A DNA stretch of 64,000 nucleotides from NCBI GenBank assembly GCA_027625915.1, contig JANTQA010000032.1, forward strand, positions 248,001-312,000, written 5' to 3'. This DNA is from Anaeramoeba flamelloides. Taxonomy: Eukaryota > Metamonada > Anaeramoebidae. A program made the translations under genes and the position numbers. Below, one piece after another: positions 1 through 11,398 of this stretch; the first letter of the stretch is position 1; the number at the start of each line of letters is the position of its first letter. The notes under the pieces are model-generated. The model worked only from the letters and a program-made list of their open reading frames with translations, was not told the origin of the DNA and made no database searches.

Positions 1-295
1 TCGACACAAGCATCTCAATTCCTGAAATTGAAGAAAAATTTAAATTAGCTGGTGAGATTGCAGATCAAGTACTTAATAAAGTGGTTTCACAATGTAAGCC
101 TGGCAGCGGTATTACACTGCTTTGTAAAAAATCTGACAACCTCATTCTCAAAAAATTATCGCTTTGTAAATTTAAAGAATGTGAAAACGGAATTGCTTTT
201 CCAACTGCTATTTCTTTTGGTGAAATGACTGGTGATTATTCTCCACTTGAAAAGGATGACGAAAGGAAAATTCAAAACGGAGATCTTCTCAAAAT
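1..295 (+). CDS. PA2G4: PA2G4/EBP1-like protein, 5' part (exon upstream of the giant intron; gene start lies left of the window)
   Basis: The reading frame starts at base 3 and encodes the N-terminal region of a proliferation-associated 2G4 / ErbB3-binding protein 1 homologue, a non-catalytic member of the methionine aminopeptidase (M24, pita-bread) fold that binds ribosomes and RNA. Family-typical stretches are visible: KFKLAGEIADQVL near the start, then GIAFPTAIS and GDYSPLEKDD, matching the human order GGDIANRVL, GIAFPTSIS and HFSPLKSD. The exon ends in codon AA-AAT with donor GTATGA at 296. The split codon AT|A restores K-I-D-L-G with the exon at 5710, exactly the conserved family junction. 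Only about 5-20 residues of the N-terminus should be missing to the left. An open frame runs on to 416, but it is intronic, T-rich and unlike the family. Confidence 0.9.
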
Positions 296-1400
296 GTATG
301 AAACTTTCAAAATCCTTTTTATTAAAAAAAACATAGTTTTTTTTTTCTTTTCTTTTCATCTATTTTTCTTTTCTTTTCTTTTGATTTCTTTTGATTTCCA
401 TACGAATTATTATTAAGTTGTATGTTTTTTGAAAATGATAGTTTCCTTTCCTTGTAATTTATTTGATAAAAAAAAAAAATCCCTCAATTCTTTGTTTATG
501 AAAAATACGTAATCATTTATTTGGAGAAATAATTTTTAACTTTCGATATCAGCCATTTTGTATTCCGAAATTTGTTTCAAAACGAAACATACTTTCCTGA
601 ATTTTACTTTTTTTTTTTTTTTCGCTGTAGACTTAAAATGAAAGTAAACAAACCCTTTTTTTTTGATTTTATTTCAAAAAAGAAAAGTTTTTGGTGTTTG
701 ATTCAGAAAACAGAACAATTGTTTGTGTGTGTTTTAATAAATCCTGGATTTTGTTCTTAATCGTGTGCTATGGATAAAAACCCTTTGCTTACTTCTTTAC
801 TTTACCAAAAAAAAAAAACGAATTGGAAAAAGAACAAAAAGAAATCCTAGTGTGTGTAGAATGTAAAAAATAAACTTAAAAATATAACCACAAAGTTATC
901 AAACAAATCCTTGATCAAAAATAGATTTAATTTCAAAAAAAAAATACAATACTTATTTCTAACTCGAAAAAAGCGAGAAACCAAACCTTTAAAAAGGGTT
1001 ACTTTAACTGTTTGAAACATTGAGTCAAACAGTTTTTGCAACATTTTGAAAAACTTTTCGTTCATATTTTTTACAAACAGCTGCGATGATCAATACAGCA
1101 GGGTTCAAAAACCACCAACATAAGTTTTTTTGAAAATAACAAAAACCAAAATTTTGGCAAAAGGAATTAATTGAACAAAATTCACAACACACACCCAGGA
1201 ATTTAAAAACACTTTTTGGTACAAGTTAATTTTAATCTATTGGAAATAATCTTTTTTCAATTACTTTATTCCCAATTCCTCATAATGCAAAAAGCTTTAT
1301 GTGTAGGAATTTTTAAAGCCACTAATATTGATTTTAAACATTAAACTATTTTTAATTTTCCAACTATTCTTCAATTTGATTATTTCTATTGTTATTTCTA

Positions 1401-1984
1401 AGGCATTTCCAAAAAAGCGGGGAATTTTTTTTTATATTTTATAAAAAACCATCTTTGTTAGTGAGAGTATTCATTAATTGCAGATATCAAATTAAGTTTA
1501 ATATTAATACCAATTTAATAAATGGCAAAAGTATTTATTTAAAAATATGTTGGATGAAATATTTCCAAAAAATGAAAAAAAAAAAAAAACTTTTTTTGGT
1601 GAAAAATTATGTACGACCAATTTCAATAAAAAACTGGAAATATGGAAAGGTTACAAATGATTTTTTAAACAATAAAATGCAGTTATATGTTTTCAATTCT
1701 ATTTGAAATTTTGTTGTGATTAAACAAGTTATGAAAACGGTTTTTTCAATCAAAAAAGAAAATAATAAACACCAATTTTAACACCTAAAAAATATCAGAT
1801 AAAATCAAGATCAGAAATTTTAATATCTTTTATTTAATTAATACAATACTAAGAAACAAATTGAATTATTATCAAGAATCGATAAATGGTAGTTAATGAT
1901 TTTGGATGTTTAAATACTTTTTTGAAATTTGAGTTTAAAAGATATATTTTAAAATAAATTTGCCCTGCTTTATTAAAAATAGCT
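1401..1984. mobile_element. MITE family 1, copy A (584 bp, TA-flanked), in the PA2G4 intron
   Basis: The ends read AGGCATTTCCAAAAAAGCGG on the left and, inverted, AGCTATTTTTAATAAAGC on the right, each flanked by TA (1399-1400 and 1985-1986). The interior matches the reverse complement of 51400-51979 over its length, for example AAATTGAATTATTATCAAGAATC near 1858. TA target duplication and inverted ends suggest a non-autonomous Tc1/mariner-type element. The open frame at 1389-1706 matches no transposase I recognise, so I treat it as non-coding. This copy is more diverged at its ends than the one at 51400. Confidence 0.8.
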
Positions 1985-2250
1985 TAATTAATAAATTCAA
2001 AAATTTTATTTCAACTGTTAGTTTCCAATTAATAAATGAAAATTTTTATTTCAAATTCTCAAATATTGTTTATAAGTCAAAAAAAACACAAAATATCTTC
2101 ACAAAATCAATTGAATATAAATTTTTTAGAGATTTATTTAAACTTCATTATTGGACTTTGAGATAAAATTAATTTTTTTAAATTTGAATTTAACAGTAAA
2201 AAATGATGACTCCTAGATTAAATTGATATTTATTTGAGATTTTATGTAAC

Positions 2251-2705
2251 TGTTGAGAGAAAAATGTTGGACAGAGAAAAATGGTTCACACCATTTTTAA
2301 TTGGGAAAATTAGTAAAATTGAAAATCAAATCCTATTGATAACTAGGTGACTTTTATATAAATCCAGGTTTAAAGGTGTTACAAGTTCATTAATCTGTTG
2401 TTTGTGTAGAATAATCATTTGAATGGTTGATAACTAAAGTAGATCATGCTATTTTAACAAAAATCCAAGTTGTAGTAAAGTTTACTATTAATTCTGAAAA
2501 TGGTAATTTTTAAACTTGCTTTAGATTATAAGAGATAAGGTTTTGAAAAAGTAGAATTACGATAATCGTTAATTTGATAAGTAGATTATTATTATTTTCT
2601 TTAGTTATTTCACAAACGATTGAAATTAAAAATCATTTTCAGTAAGGTTCAAAATTAAAATTGGTGTCCAACTATTTTTCTCTGTCAAACATTTTTCTCT
2701 CAACA
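2251..2705. mobile_element. Inverted-repeat element with about 43-bp terminal inverted repeats (455 bp)
   Basis: The left end TGTTGAGAGAAAAATGTTGG and the right end, read on the other strand, TGTTGAGAGAAAAATGTTTG continue as near-identical arms of about 43 bp (2251-2293 versus 2663-2705). TA lies 2-3 bases outside the left end and 1 base outside the right end. There is no coding capacity. I found no second copy in the window. Confidence 0.7.
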
Positions 2706-3834
2706 ATAATTTTTATTACACAACTATAATTTTTTTTTGAAATAAAGACTCTTATTTTTATTAAACACTTTAAATATGGAAAGAAACTGTTATTAGAAAA
2801 AAACAAAAGTTATTCCTCTATTTTTTTTGATCAAGATTTTTTTTTCGAAATTTGTTTTTTATGTAATTTATGTTGTATATTTTTTTTTTATCACATCTAT
2901 TTGACCGAATTTATTTGACAAAATAGAGTCATTTTAAAAAAGTGTGACCAAAAAAATTCCTAGAACAGCCCTTAATACAATCAATAAACTTTAATTGACT
3001 AATTTTCAGTACATTATTAAAAAGGTTTTTTAGCATAGTTTTTTAAATTGGTCTTTAAATGTTGTGGAACTTATTAATATCTTATCCAAAATAAAATTTA
3101 AATTTCACAATATTTTTATTCAAAAATAAAAGATAAAGAAAATTTAATAGGGAAAACAAAATAACTGACACTCTTATTAAAATCAGAAAAATCGCAAAAT
3201 GAGAACTTGGTGAAGAAAAGGTTTTTAATAAAAGAGTTTCCAGGGTAAGGATATTCAACTAAAAATATTCTGAGAAATTAAAAAACAAATTCAAAAATTT
3301 ATCTTATCGGATGATATGAAGCCTTAATTCCTCCAAAAAATATACAAAAATTGTTGTGAATTAACAAATTATGATATATTAATATGTTCACTTGTAAATT
3401 TAAACCGTGCAAATGAAAATGGATTTTTTTTTAATCAGTCTTAGTGTTGATTTAAAAAAATAATATATTTTGGTTTATAGATCTTGAAAATAATAAAAAT
3501 TTTTTCAAAAAAAAATAACTTATTGATTTTTTTTATTATTGAACAAGTATAAATAACACTCTAAATCCCCTTTTACTTAAACTTCCTCAAAGTTAATTTA
3601 AGCGTAAAATCAAAGATTTCACGATTATTCAAGGGAAAGACATATCCAATTTTTTTTATGTTTTAAACGCAAAAGTAAAAAATCAAATAGCAAAAACAAA
3701 AAATTGAAAAGACAAAAAAAAAGAAATTTAAAAAGGGTTTATAAGTAGCAATTGGTAAAAAATCAAAAATCATCAAAACAAACAATACTATCTTTAATTA
3801 AGAACACCCAAAATCACAACCAGGATACTTTTGG

Positions 3835-3859
3835 TTAATTTAATTTAATTTAATTTAAT
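3835..3859. repeat. Short TTTAA-type tandem repeat
   Basis: About five units of TTAAT/TTTAA in the PA2G4 intron, followed by ordinary AT-rich sequence. Confidence 0.7.
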
Positions 3860-5709
3860 AATTGATCATGAATGTTCATATGGGGATCGTTATTTAATTG
3901 TTGTAATTTCTTTTTTCTTTTTGATCTGATTTGCTAAAAACCTTTGACATTTTTTGTCTTTGCTTTTTCAATTTTATTTTCAAGTTGTACATACTTTCGT
4001 GGTCCAGTGTCACAGTATTAGCAAGTAACCACTTGATCTTTTCCCTTTGTAAACTCTTCTTCTCAATATAAAGAAGATTCAGCCAGGGAAAAAATGGAAA
4101 AAAATAAAATATCTTATTGATAAATTCTGTTCCAAGGTGTATTCTGTGTTAATAATCTGTGTAAAAAACCCTATTTATATTAGAGATCATCACAATGAAA
4201 ATTTTTTGAATTCTTGTTCTGGTATTTGAATGATAAATGAGGGAAAATTGTCACTTCATTTTCTTTTTTCCATTTTTATTATACAATTATTTCAAAGAAA
4301 TAGATTGTAATTTGTGATCTCTATTTACTTGTTTAGGTGCTTTGTTGTGTTATATGTTTATATATATTAAGTAAACTTAAGAATGCTAAATCAAAGGGAT
4401 CTTTCAGAAATGAAACAAAGATAATCACACGAAATTTTATCCCATTTAAATTTCAATCAATAGTATTGATGATTTTTTTAAAATCAAAAAAAGTTATTTT
4501 TAGTTCCTTGAATCTTTTGTCTATTTTACCAAAAAAAAATTTTGAATTTAATTTTTATAAACGAATAACATAGTCTTTTCAAATCTACCTGAGAATTTCA
4601 TTTTAATAACTATATTTGATTCATATAAATTTCCATGTTATCATTAGAACGGTTGTAATTATTACTATTTTATTTTTAAAGAAAATTAAATTATTTAACA
4701 AAAAAGTAATTGCTTGATAATAAATTAATTAGTTCAAATAAAAAGAACCTTAATTTTAAAATCAGCGAAATAAAAAAAAAAAAAACTAACTGGTATGTTT
4801 TTTTTATTTTTTTTTTTTTTTTTTGACAATAGTCAAAAAAAGTAAAACAGCTCCTTTAATTGTATACATTAAAAAAAATTACATAAATCATAGAGAACTG
4901 AAAATGAAAAGTAATATTAATTAATTAAAAGAAAAAAAAAATAGAGTGTAAAAGATAAAATAAAATATTTCTGGAAAATTAAATTAAATAACAGTTTTTA
5001 CAATACCACCCCCTGGGTATGGGTTTTTTCTTTGATTGATCCATTATTAATTAATTTCTTGAAAATTTTAATTATTTTTGTGATCAAGAAAAGTAATAGC
5101 CTACTTTGATAATATAAATTGTTTTTATTGATTTGACTGGAGAACAAGATAACGAATTATTCTCTCAAGATATTTTTTTTTTTCTTCTTGTAATCGAAAT
5201 AACTTTTCATTTTTGGGTTATCTTAATGCTCATAATTAAAAAACATTATTCACTTTTTTTCAACAATGGCGAAATCAACCACACAAGCGGAAACACGATT
5301 TCTCTATTTTTGGATTTTAGGATTTTTTTTTTTTTTGATAAAAATCGATTTTTTGAAGAAACTACTTCTGTCATATTATGTGCGAGAAGCGATAAAAAAC
5401 TTTAAAAATAGAGTAAATCATATTTACATTTGTGCACTTTAAACATTGCAAAAAATAAATAAAAAAAACTTTGATATTTTTTTTTTATATAGTTATTTTG
5501 TCACCCTCATTTAAATTCAAAAAAAAATAAATTACCGTTATGCTTTCTCTTTATGTTAATTTGGATTTCGATTATTTTTGATTTATTATATTTTTTTTAG
5601 CCAAAATATTTAGAATTCTTTTATTGTATACTTTTGCAAATATTAATTGTATTTCTCAAATAAAAATTTTTAAAAATATATATAAAAACCAATTTTATAT
5701 AATTTATAG

Positions 5710-6694
5710 AGATTTGGGTGTACACGTTGATGGTTATCCTGTTATAGTATGCTGCCCAATTGTTGTTGGTAATTCTGAAACGAATCCTATCAGTGGTGAA
5801 TTGGCAGATTTATTTAAAGGGGGAGAAAAAATCATGGAAAAATGTATTGAAAATTTCCGACCAGGTAAGACTAATTTTGAGATTACAGAACTTGTTGGAA
5901 AAATTGCTAAGGAATATGGAATCACACCAGTTAGTGATGTTTATTCGCATTCCATGCAAAGGGGCACTGATGAAGGTTATCGAAAGATTTCTATGTGTGA
6001 AACTGCGGAATACGAACTTGAAGAAGTTATTATCCAAGAGAATGAAACTTTTACAATTGATGTATTAATGACAACTGGAAACGCTATAAACTTTGACGAC
6101 GATGTCCGTACAACCATTTTTAAACGAGATCCAGAATCAAATTATCAGCTTCGAAGTAGGGTTGGTAGACAAATTTTTTCACACATTAAAAAAAAAAAAA
6201 TCACCTTTCCTTTCCATATCCGATCGTTATCTTCTTTTAAAAGTCCAGTATTTGCTTGTAACGAGTGTACAAAGGCCGGGTTATTCATTCCATACAAAGT
6301 TGAAACGGAAATGGACAAAAAGCCAATCATTAATTTCAAGGCAACAGTTTGTGTATTGAGTGACTCAACAGTCAAAATTAGTGGTAATTCAAACCCCAAA
6401 GTGTTTATAAAATCAAACAGCAATTCTGAAAGCAAAAATGAAAGTGAAAAAGAGACAAAAGAAGAAAACACTAATGAAAAGGAAAAGGATCAAGAAAAAG
6501 TAAATGAAGAAGAGGGGGAGAAAAAAGAAGAGGAAAAGAAAAAAACTGAAGTGAAAAAAAATAAGGGTAAAGGACGAGGACGAGGACGGGGGAGAGGGAG
6601 AGGAAAGGGTAAAGGAAAGGGTAAAGGAAAGGGCAGGGGAAGAGGAAAACGAAAGGGTAAAGGAAAAAAGAAAAAGGGCAAGAAAAAAAAATAA
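5710..6694 (+). CDS. PA2G4: PA2G4/EBP1-like protein, 3' exon with a charged, RG/KG-rich tail
   Basis: The exon starts with the A that completes the split codon, then reads DLGVHVDGYPVIVCCPIVVG, the M24-fold core of PA2G4. Further family landmarks follow: FRPGKTNFEITELVGKIAKE, YSHSMQRG, FTIDVLMTTG and RTTIFKRDP, then a C-terminal part aligning to the human PFTLRAF...VECAKHELLQPF region (here PFHIRSL...ACNECTKAGLFIPY). From about base 6410 the protein becomes Ser/Asn/Glu/Lys-rich and ends in a tract of RG and KG dipeptides and poly-Lys (about 6560-6691). The human protein ends in a shorter Lys-rich tail. Combined with the first exon the product is at least 425 residues. The metal-ligand set of true methionine aminopeptidases is not preserved, as expected for this family. 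AATAAA overlaps the stop region and could serve in 3' processing. Confidence 0.93.
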
Positions 6695-9600
6695 ATACTA
6701 AATTGATAATAATTGATCTCGCTGATAATGCTCAACAGAAAATTTTTTAAAAAAATAATCTATTTGTTAATTTTTGAATTTCATTTTTCATATGCCAAGA
6801 ATATATTTTTAAAAATTTATTAATTTTAATGAATATTAAATTTAGTTGATATTTTCAATCCACACATATATTTCATAATTTTTTTCATTAAAAAAATTAA
6901 AATCATTTCTTTAATATTTTTTTATCATAAAATAAATTAAACAATAACCAAAATTTTATAATTCAGAATAAAAATTTTCCAATTATCCCAAAAATAAATT
7001 ATTTTTTTAAAAAATTTTTACTGAAAAATGTAGCATGTAATTTTTATCAAAACTCAAACATTTATGAATATTTTTTTTTCAATTTCTATAAAATATCTTA
7101 ATATACGGGGATAATGTTTTTTTTAAAGAATTTGTTTTAATGAATGTAAACATCTAAATCTGATTAGAATATTGTTAAAACGGACTCTTGGGTCACTATT
7201 TTGGTTCAACAAGCCCCCATAATCTTTTACTAAAAATTGAAAAAAAAATAATAATATTTACAACGTTTTATTATTTTTTAGTTATTAAAATCAATTTAAT
7301 TTAAAGATCAGTCAAAAGGTTGAATTTGCTTGTTTTTTCTTCCAAAATTCAAATAAACAAAGAAAATCTTTTAATTTTTTTTATAAAAATGGAAATTTCA
7401 TTTAAATTTTTTCTTTAAAAAAATACAACACCTTTTTTACTGTACAAGTGGAACACACACCAAAAATAAATACAATTTTTAAAACCAAAATTAAAATTAA
7501 ACTATTCTTTTTATTAGTTGAGAAAATAAATTTCTCGTTTTTTTATTGTCTTCAACAAAAAAAAGAGATAAAATCTAAATTCCTAACAAAGATTCAAGTT
7601 ACAAATGGTTTTATTTTCAACGTGTGTATTTGTAATTTTTAAAACCCACTTGCTAATAAATAATCTCAAAAAGTAAATCTCGTTAATGAAAATGAGTAAC
7701 AAATCCCCAGTGTCTATTAAAGATTGAATTTTTCCTATGAAAATTCTACTTCAAAAAAAAAAAAATAAATAATCAAGTACAGTTTTCCAGTCTTACTCTA
7801 AAATAAATAATGTTTTATCGTTTAGAATTCGAAATTGAAATGGTACGTTTCCAAAAAATATATTCCGAAAAAAATTAAAGTCCTATTTGTGTTTCTTCGA
7901 AAAATTTTAGTATTTCAAGTCATTTCGTTTTTCAAAACAAATTGGTTGTGTAAATCTCTTCTGATCTAAAAAATAGATTACATAAACTTTTTTTAGATGT
8001 TAAATACAAACTTTGACAAGTAACTCTTCATGTAATTTCAAATTAAAAGATTTTTAATAATTTTTCACAATAAGCAAGAAATGTTTCAGTTTATTATCTT
8101 TGAATTTTTTTTTTTTTTTCTTTATTAGTTTAATAATCAATGATTCCTATTCAATTTTTACTATTCGCATAAGAGTCAATATTGTTTTTTGTGTCAATTA
8201 AAGGAAATTCGAAAAAAATAAAATAGACCAAAATTTTGTATAAAGGAATATTTTAATTTGAAATGATAAATGAAATTTCTCTCTAACAAACATATCCCCT
8301 TTTAACACACACTCTAATGAATCAAATAAGGCTTTATTTTTTTTAAAAAAAAGATGCAATCATTTGATTTGAAGGTCTATAATTTTTTATTATTATTATG
8401 GTTTGAGTTTAAAAAAAAAAACGGATGTTGTTTATTTTCATGGTTAATGTTTTTTATACATTATGGTTTTTTTTATGTGTCCGGTTTTAATTATTTTGTT
8501 CTTATATATTATCTTAAGATGTGTGATAAAATTTACTAGGGTTGTATAAAAACCCCATTTCACTTAAGATATCATAGCAAAAAACAAAAAATTCTTTTTT
8601 TTTTAAGAAATCACGTAATATTAGTTTTTTTCGAACTAAGAACAATAAGATAACTTTAACATATCTGATGAGAGTTTTTGTTCATAAAAACAATACTTTA
8701 ACATACAAGAAATTTTTGAAATGAATAAAATGTAAAAAATAAATCTAGCATCTTTGATTTGAAATGTATCCTGTACAATTATGTTCTATTTTCTTAGAAA
8801 ATTTAAAGTGTTGGCAATAAGATATTTTGACGTAAATATTTCATTCATTTTGAAAGAAATTACATATTCCTAATTTACTAATATAAATTTATATTTTAAA
8901 AAATTTTAATTTCTTCGACTTGAATAACTTTAAAAAAAAAAAAAAAAAGGGGGGGTATGAAGAAAAAAAAAAAAATGAATTGAAAAAAAAATCAAAAGTT
9001 TAAAGTACAATACAAAAAAAAATGATTGACTTGGGTATTTTTTTAACAAAAATCTTCTCATTAGAAAACTTAACGTCAAAAAGAAAAAGTAATAATACAA
9101 AATTGAAAATAAAAAATACTTAAATAGTAATATATATATATATATTTAAACTATATTTCAAAATTTTAACTCACTTGATAATGTTGTTAGAAGTTCTTTT
9201 GAGAGTTTATTCCAGTATTCTTCTCAAAAAAATATTTTTTACTTTTTGGATCAAAATCTGTAAAATATTTTGAAATTTTTTTATTGTCTTTTTTTTTTCT
9301 AATTTTGTAAATTTTTATTTTGCTTTTTTAAATTTTTGTTTTTCTTTTGTTTTTTTTTTCTTCTAATTTATCTTTTTCTTTTACTTTTTTTTTTTATACT
9401 TTTTTTTTTTATACTTTTTTATTGAAAAAGATAATATAGAAAAAAAAAAGATCTTCTAAAAGACAAATAATTACTAAGAAAATTTTGTCTATGTAATGTA
9501 TTTTAAAAAGAATTTAATTATTCATAAAAAATCTTGTTGTTAACTTTTTTTCAGTGAAAGTACAGAAATAAAAAATCGGTATTACTAATTCCTAAAATTG

Positions 9601-11398
9601 TGTTTCACTTATTTTTAGATTTTTTGGGTATATTTTTTTTTTAATTTTTAAAATATCAGGTTTTTAGAGATTTAGAATGACTTAAAAGTGAATTACAAAT
9701 CAGATTTAATTATCAAATGTTCTTTAATATTAGATGATAATATTATTTTTCAATTTATTATTTCAAGTGAGTCACAATTTTTGAAAAGGTGTGTATATAT
9801 AAATTCGAGTATATAGTGCCCAGTCCGAGAGGTAGTATCTAGGTTTTTTTTATTCCATTTAAAGGAATTGTGCAATATCTTATATTTTATTCTATTCTTT
9901 TAAATAAAAAATCTAATATCAGGAAAATCAAGTATAGATGACAGATTGTAGAATTTCTATATGTAATCGATAATCATTCTATATGGTTTTTTCCCCTCTT
10001 GTAAATTCTGTGGTATGATGTCAAGTGCCTTTAAGTGTGACCGAGTATAGTCAAATCTCTAGCTTTATTATAATACGAAAAATAAATAAAAAGTTAACGA
10101 CTATTTTTCAAAATTAGAAAGAATATAGTATAATGGCTGATTTTACTCAATTCTTTCAAATCCTGGAAAACCTAACAACAGTGGATAGTTTTTAACTGGT
10201 CATACAAATGATATTATTATTTTTTAATGGTATATTAATTATTCGTCTTCTTCTCTTTTTTTTATATGATTAATTGTTTTTTAATTACCCCTTTCCCTAA
10301 TCAAATAAAAAAAAAAAAAAAAATGAAAGATTTAGTAATTGAAAAAAAATTTTAAGAATTATCTAGGATAAAACCATAGTAAAACCATTCCCAATAAGAT
10401 TCTAAAGCCGGTAAGCGTTTTTGGAAAATAATCCAAGTGGTTAATTAATGATTGGAGGATCTTTTAATAAATAAAACAATTTCCAAAATAATTATATTAT
10501 AAAAAAAAATCCAAAAAAAATTACGTTTGTGAAAAAAGAAGTTTGTTATTTCCATTTCCAAAATTAATTGTTTTCTCCTCAAATCCATTTAAACCTTTGA
10601 AACACTAGAAATTTATTCACTTCAGATTGTTCCCTTTAACTGGAAAAAACTTTCAATTTTTATATAAATCAAAAACCTTGTTTTACTCCAAAATATTACA
10701 AAAAATTAGAGATTTATAATTATTTTTTATTATTTTAATTTTGAATTTTCTTTTCCATATAAGTATATACATGTTTTGAAGTTGAATTTTAAATCTTTCG
10801 ATTTAGGAAATAAATAATTAATATTTATGAATATAATATTTTGTACATGATAAACATTTCTATTTTGATTTATTATTAAAAAAGGAAAATTCAAAAATTA
10901 GTCAATTTTCACAATTGGTTTTTTTAATAAGAAGAGATTTTTTACCAAGTAATCAAAATAATTCTGATCAAAAAGCAATGACTATTTCTAAAAGCCATAA
11001 GTTACAAGATCTTACTTGCCCTAGAAAAGTAATTTTTTCTTATTTTTACCACTTTTGACAATCAAAAATAATGTTTTTTTTTTTTTAAGGCATTCTACTT
11101 GTAAGATCTTGATGAAATTGAAATTATAAAAAACTAATCTTCGACACGTTGCTCATGAAATGGTTTTTAGTTTTCATTTGAATACTGATTCACTTTTCAA
11201 AGTTTGGTTGGCTTCGGTTATTTTTACTTAATGACATCGAATAAATTTCAAAATTTTTTAAAAAAAATGTACCCAACTTTTTTGATGTTTCCCAAATTTT
11301 TTTTTCACAACAGTAAACCAAACAATAATTATAATAACATTTATTTTGTAAAAAAATAAGAAATAAAAAATAATAATAAAAATAAATTAAATAATCCA
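6695..11398. other. Gene-poor AT-rich intergenic stretch
   Basis: This lies between the 3' ends of two convergent genes. I see no gene. It contains a T-rich pyrimidine tract (about 9285-9425), a G7 run after poly-A near 8949, a (TA)n run near 9130-9145 and one copy of a dispersed repeat (9490-9840). The open frames at 7448-7642, 8354-8539 and 11190-11405 are compositionally biased and resemble nothing. Confidence 0.6.
9490..9840 (+). repeat. Dispersed repeat family E, copy 1
   Basis: Shares order and sequence with the reverse complement of about 16500-16900. Shared landmarks are TAATTATTCATAAAAAAT, GTTAACTTTTTTTCAGTGAAAG, TTATTTCAAGTGAGT and GTGCCCAGTCCGAGAGGTAG (GAGCCAGTGCTAAGAGATAG in the other copy). 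I see no inverted termini or coding capacity, so the element class is unknown. Confidence 0.65.

Larger units (their letters stand above)
296..5709 (+). other. Giant intron (5,414 bp) of the PA2G4-like gene
   Basis: Donor GTATGA at 296 and acceptor TTTATAG ending at 5709. Both flanking exons are homologous to adjoining parts of one conserved protein and the split codon joins in frame, so the intron call is strong. The interior has no convincing gene. It holds two terminal-inverted-repeat elements (1401-1984 and 2251-2705), long A and T runs, a TTTAA-type tandem tract near 3835-3859 and short hairpins, for example AACTGTTTGA/TCAAACAGTT at 1002-1031. Short open frames here, such as 4337-4573 and 5133-5405, are AT-rich and resemble no family. 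Confidence 0.85.

Noticed and set aside
1389-1706. 105-codon frame that might be a transposase
   Set aside because: It lies in a 584-bp element with eroded ends, shows no DDE or HTH pattern, and is biased to Lys/Phe/Asn as any AT-rich frame here.
4025-4060. Short resemblance to the conserved CTTGATCTT of U2 snRNA
   Set aside because: The match is limited to about ten bases, without the flanking U2 5' end, branch-site region or Sm site.
6490-6735. Proline/leucine-rich frame on the minus strand
   Set aside because: Antisense of the RG/KG-rich tail of the PA2G4 exon; composition is a reflection of that repeat.
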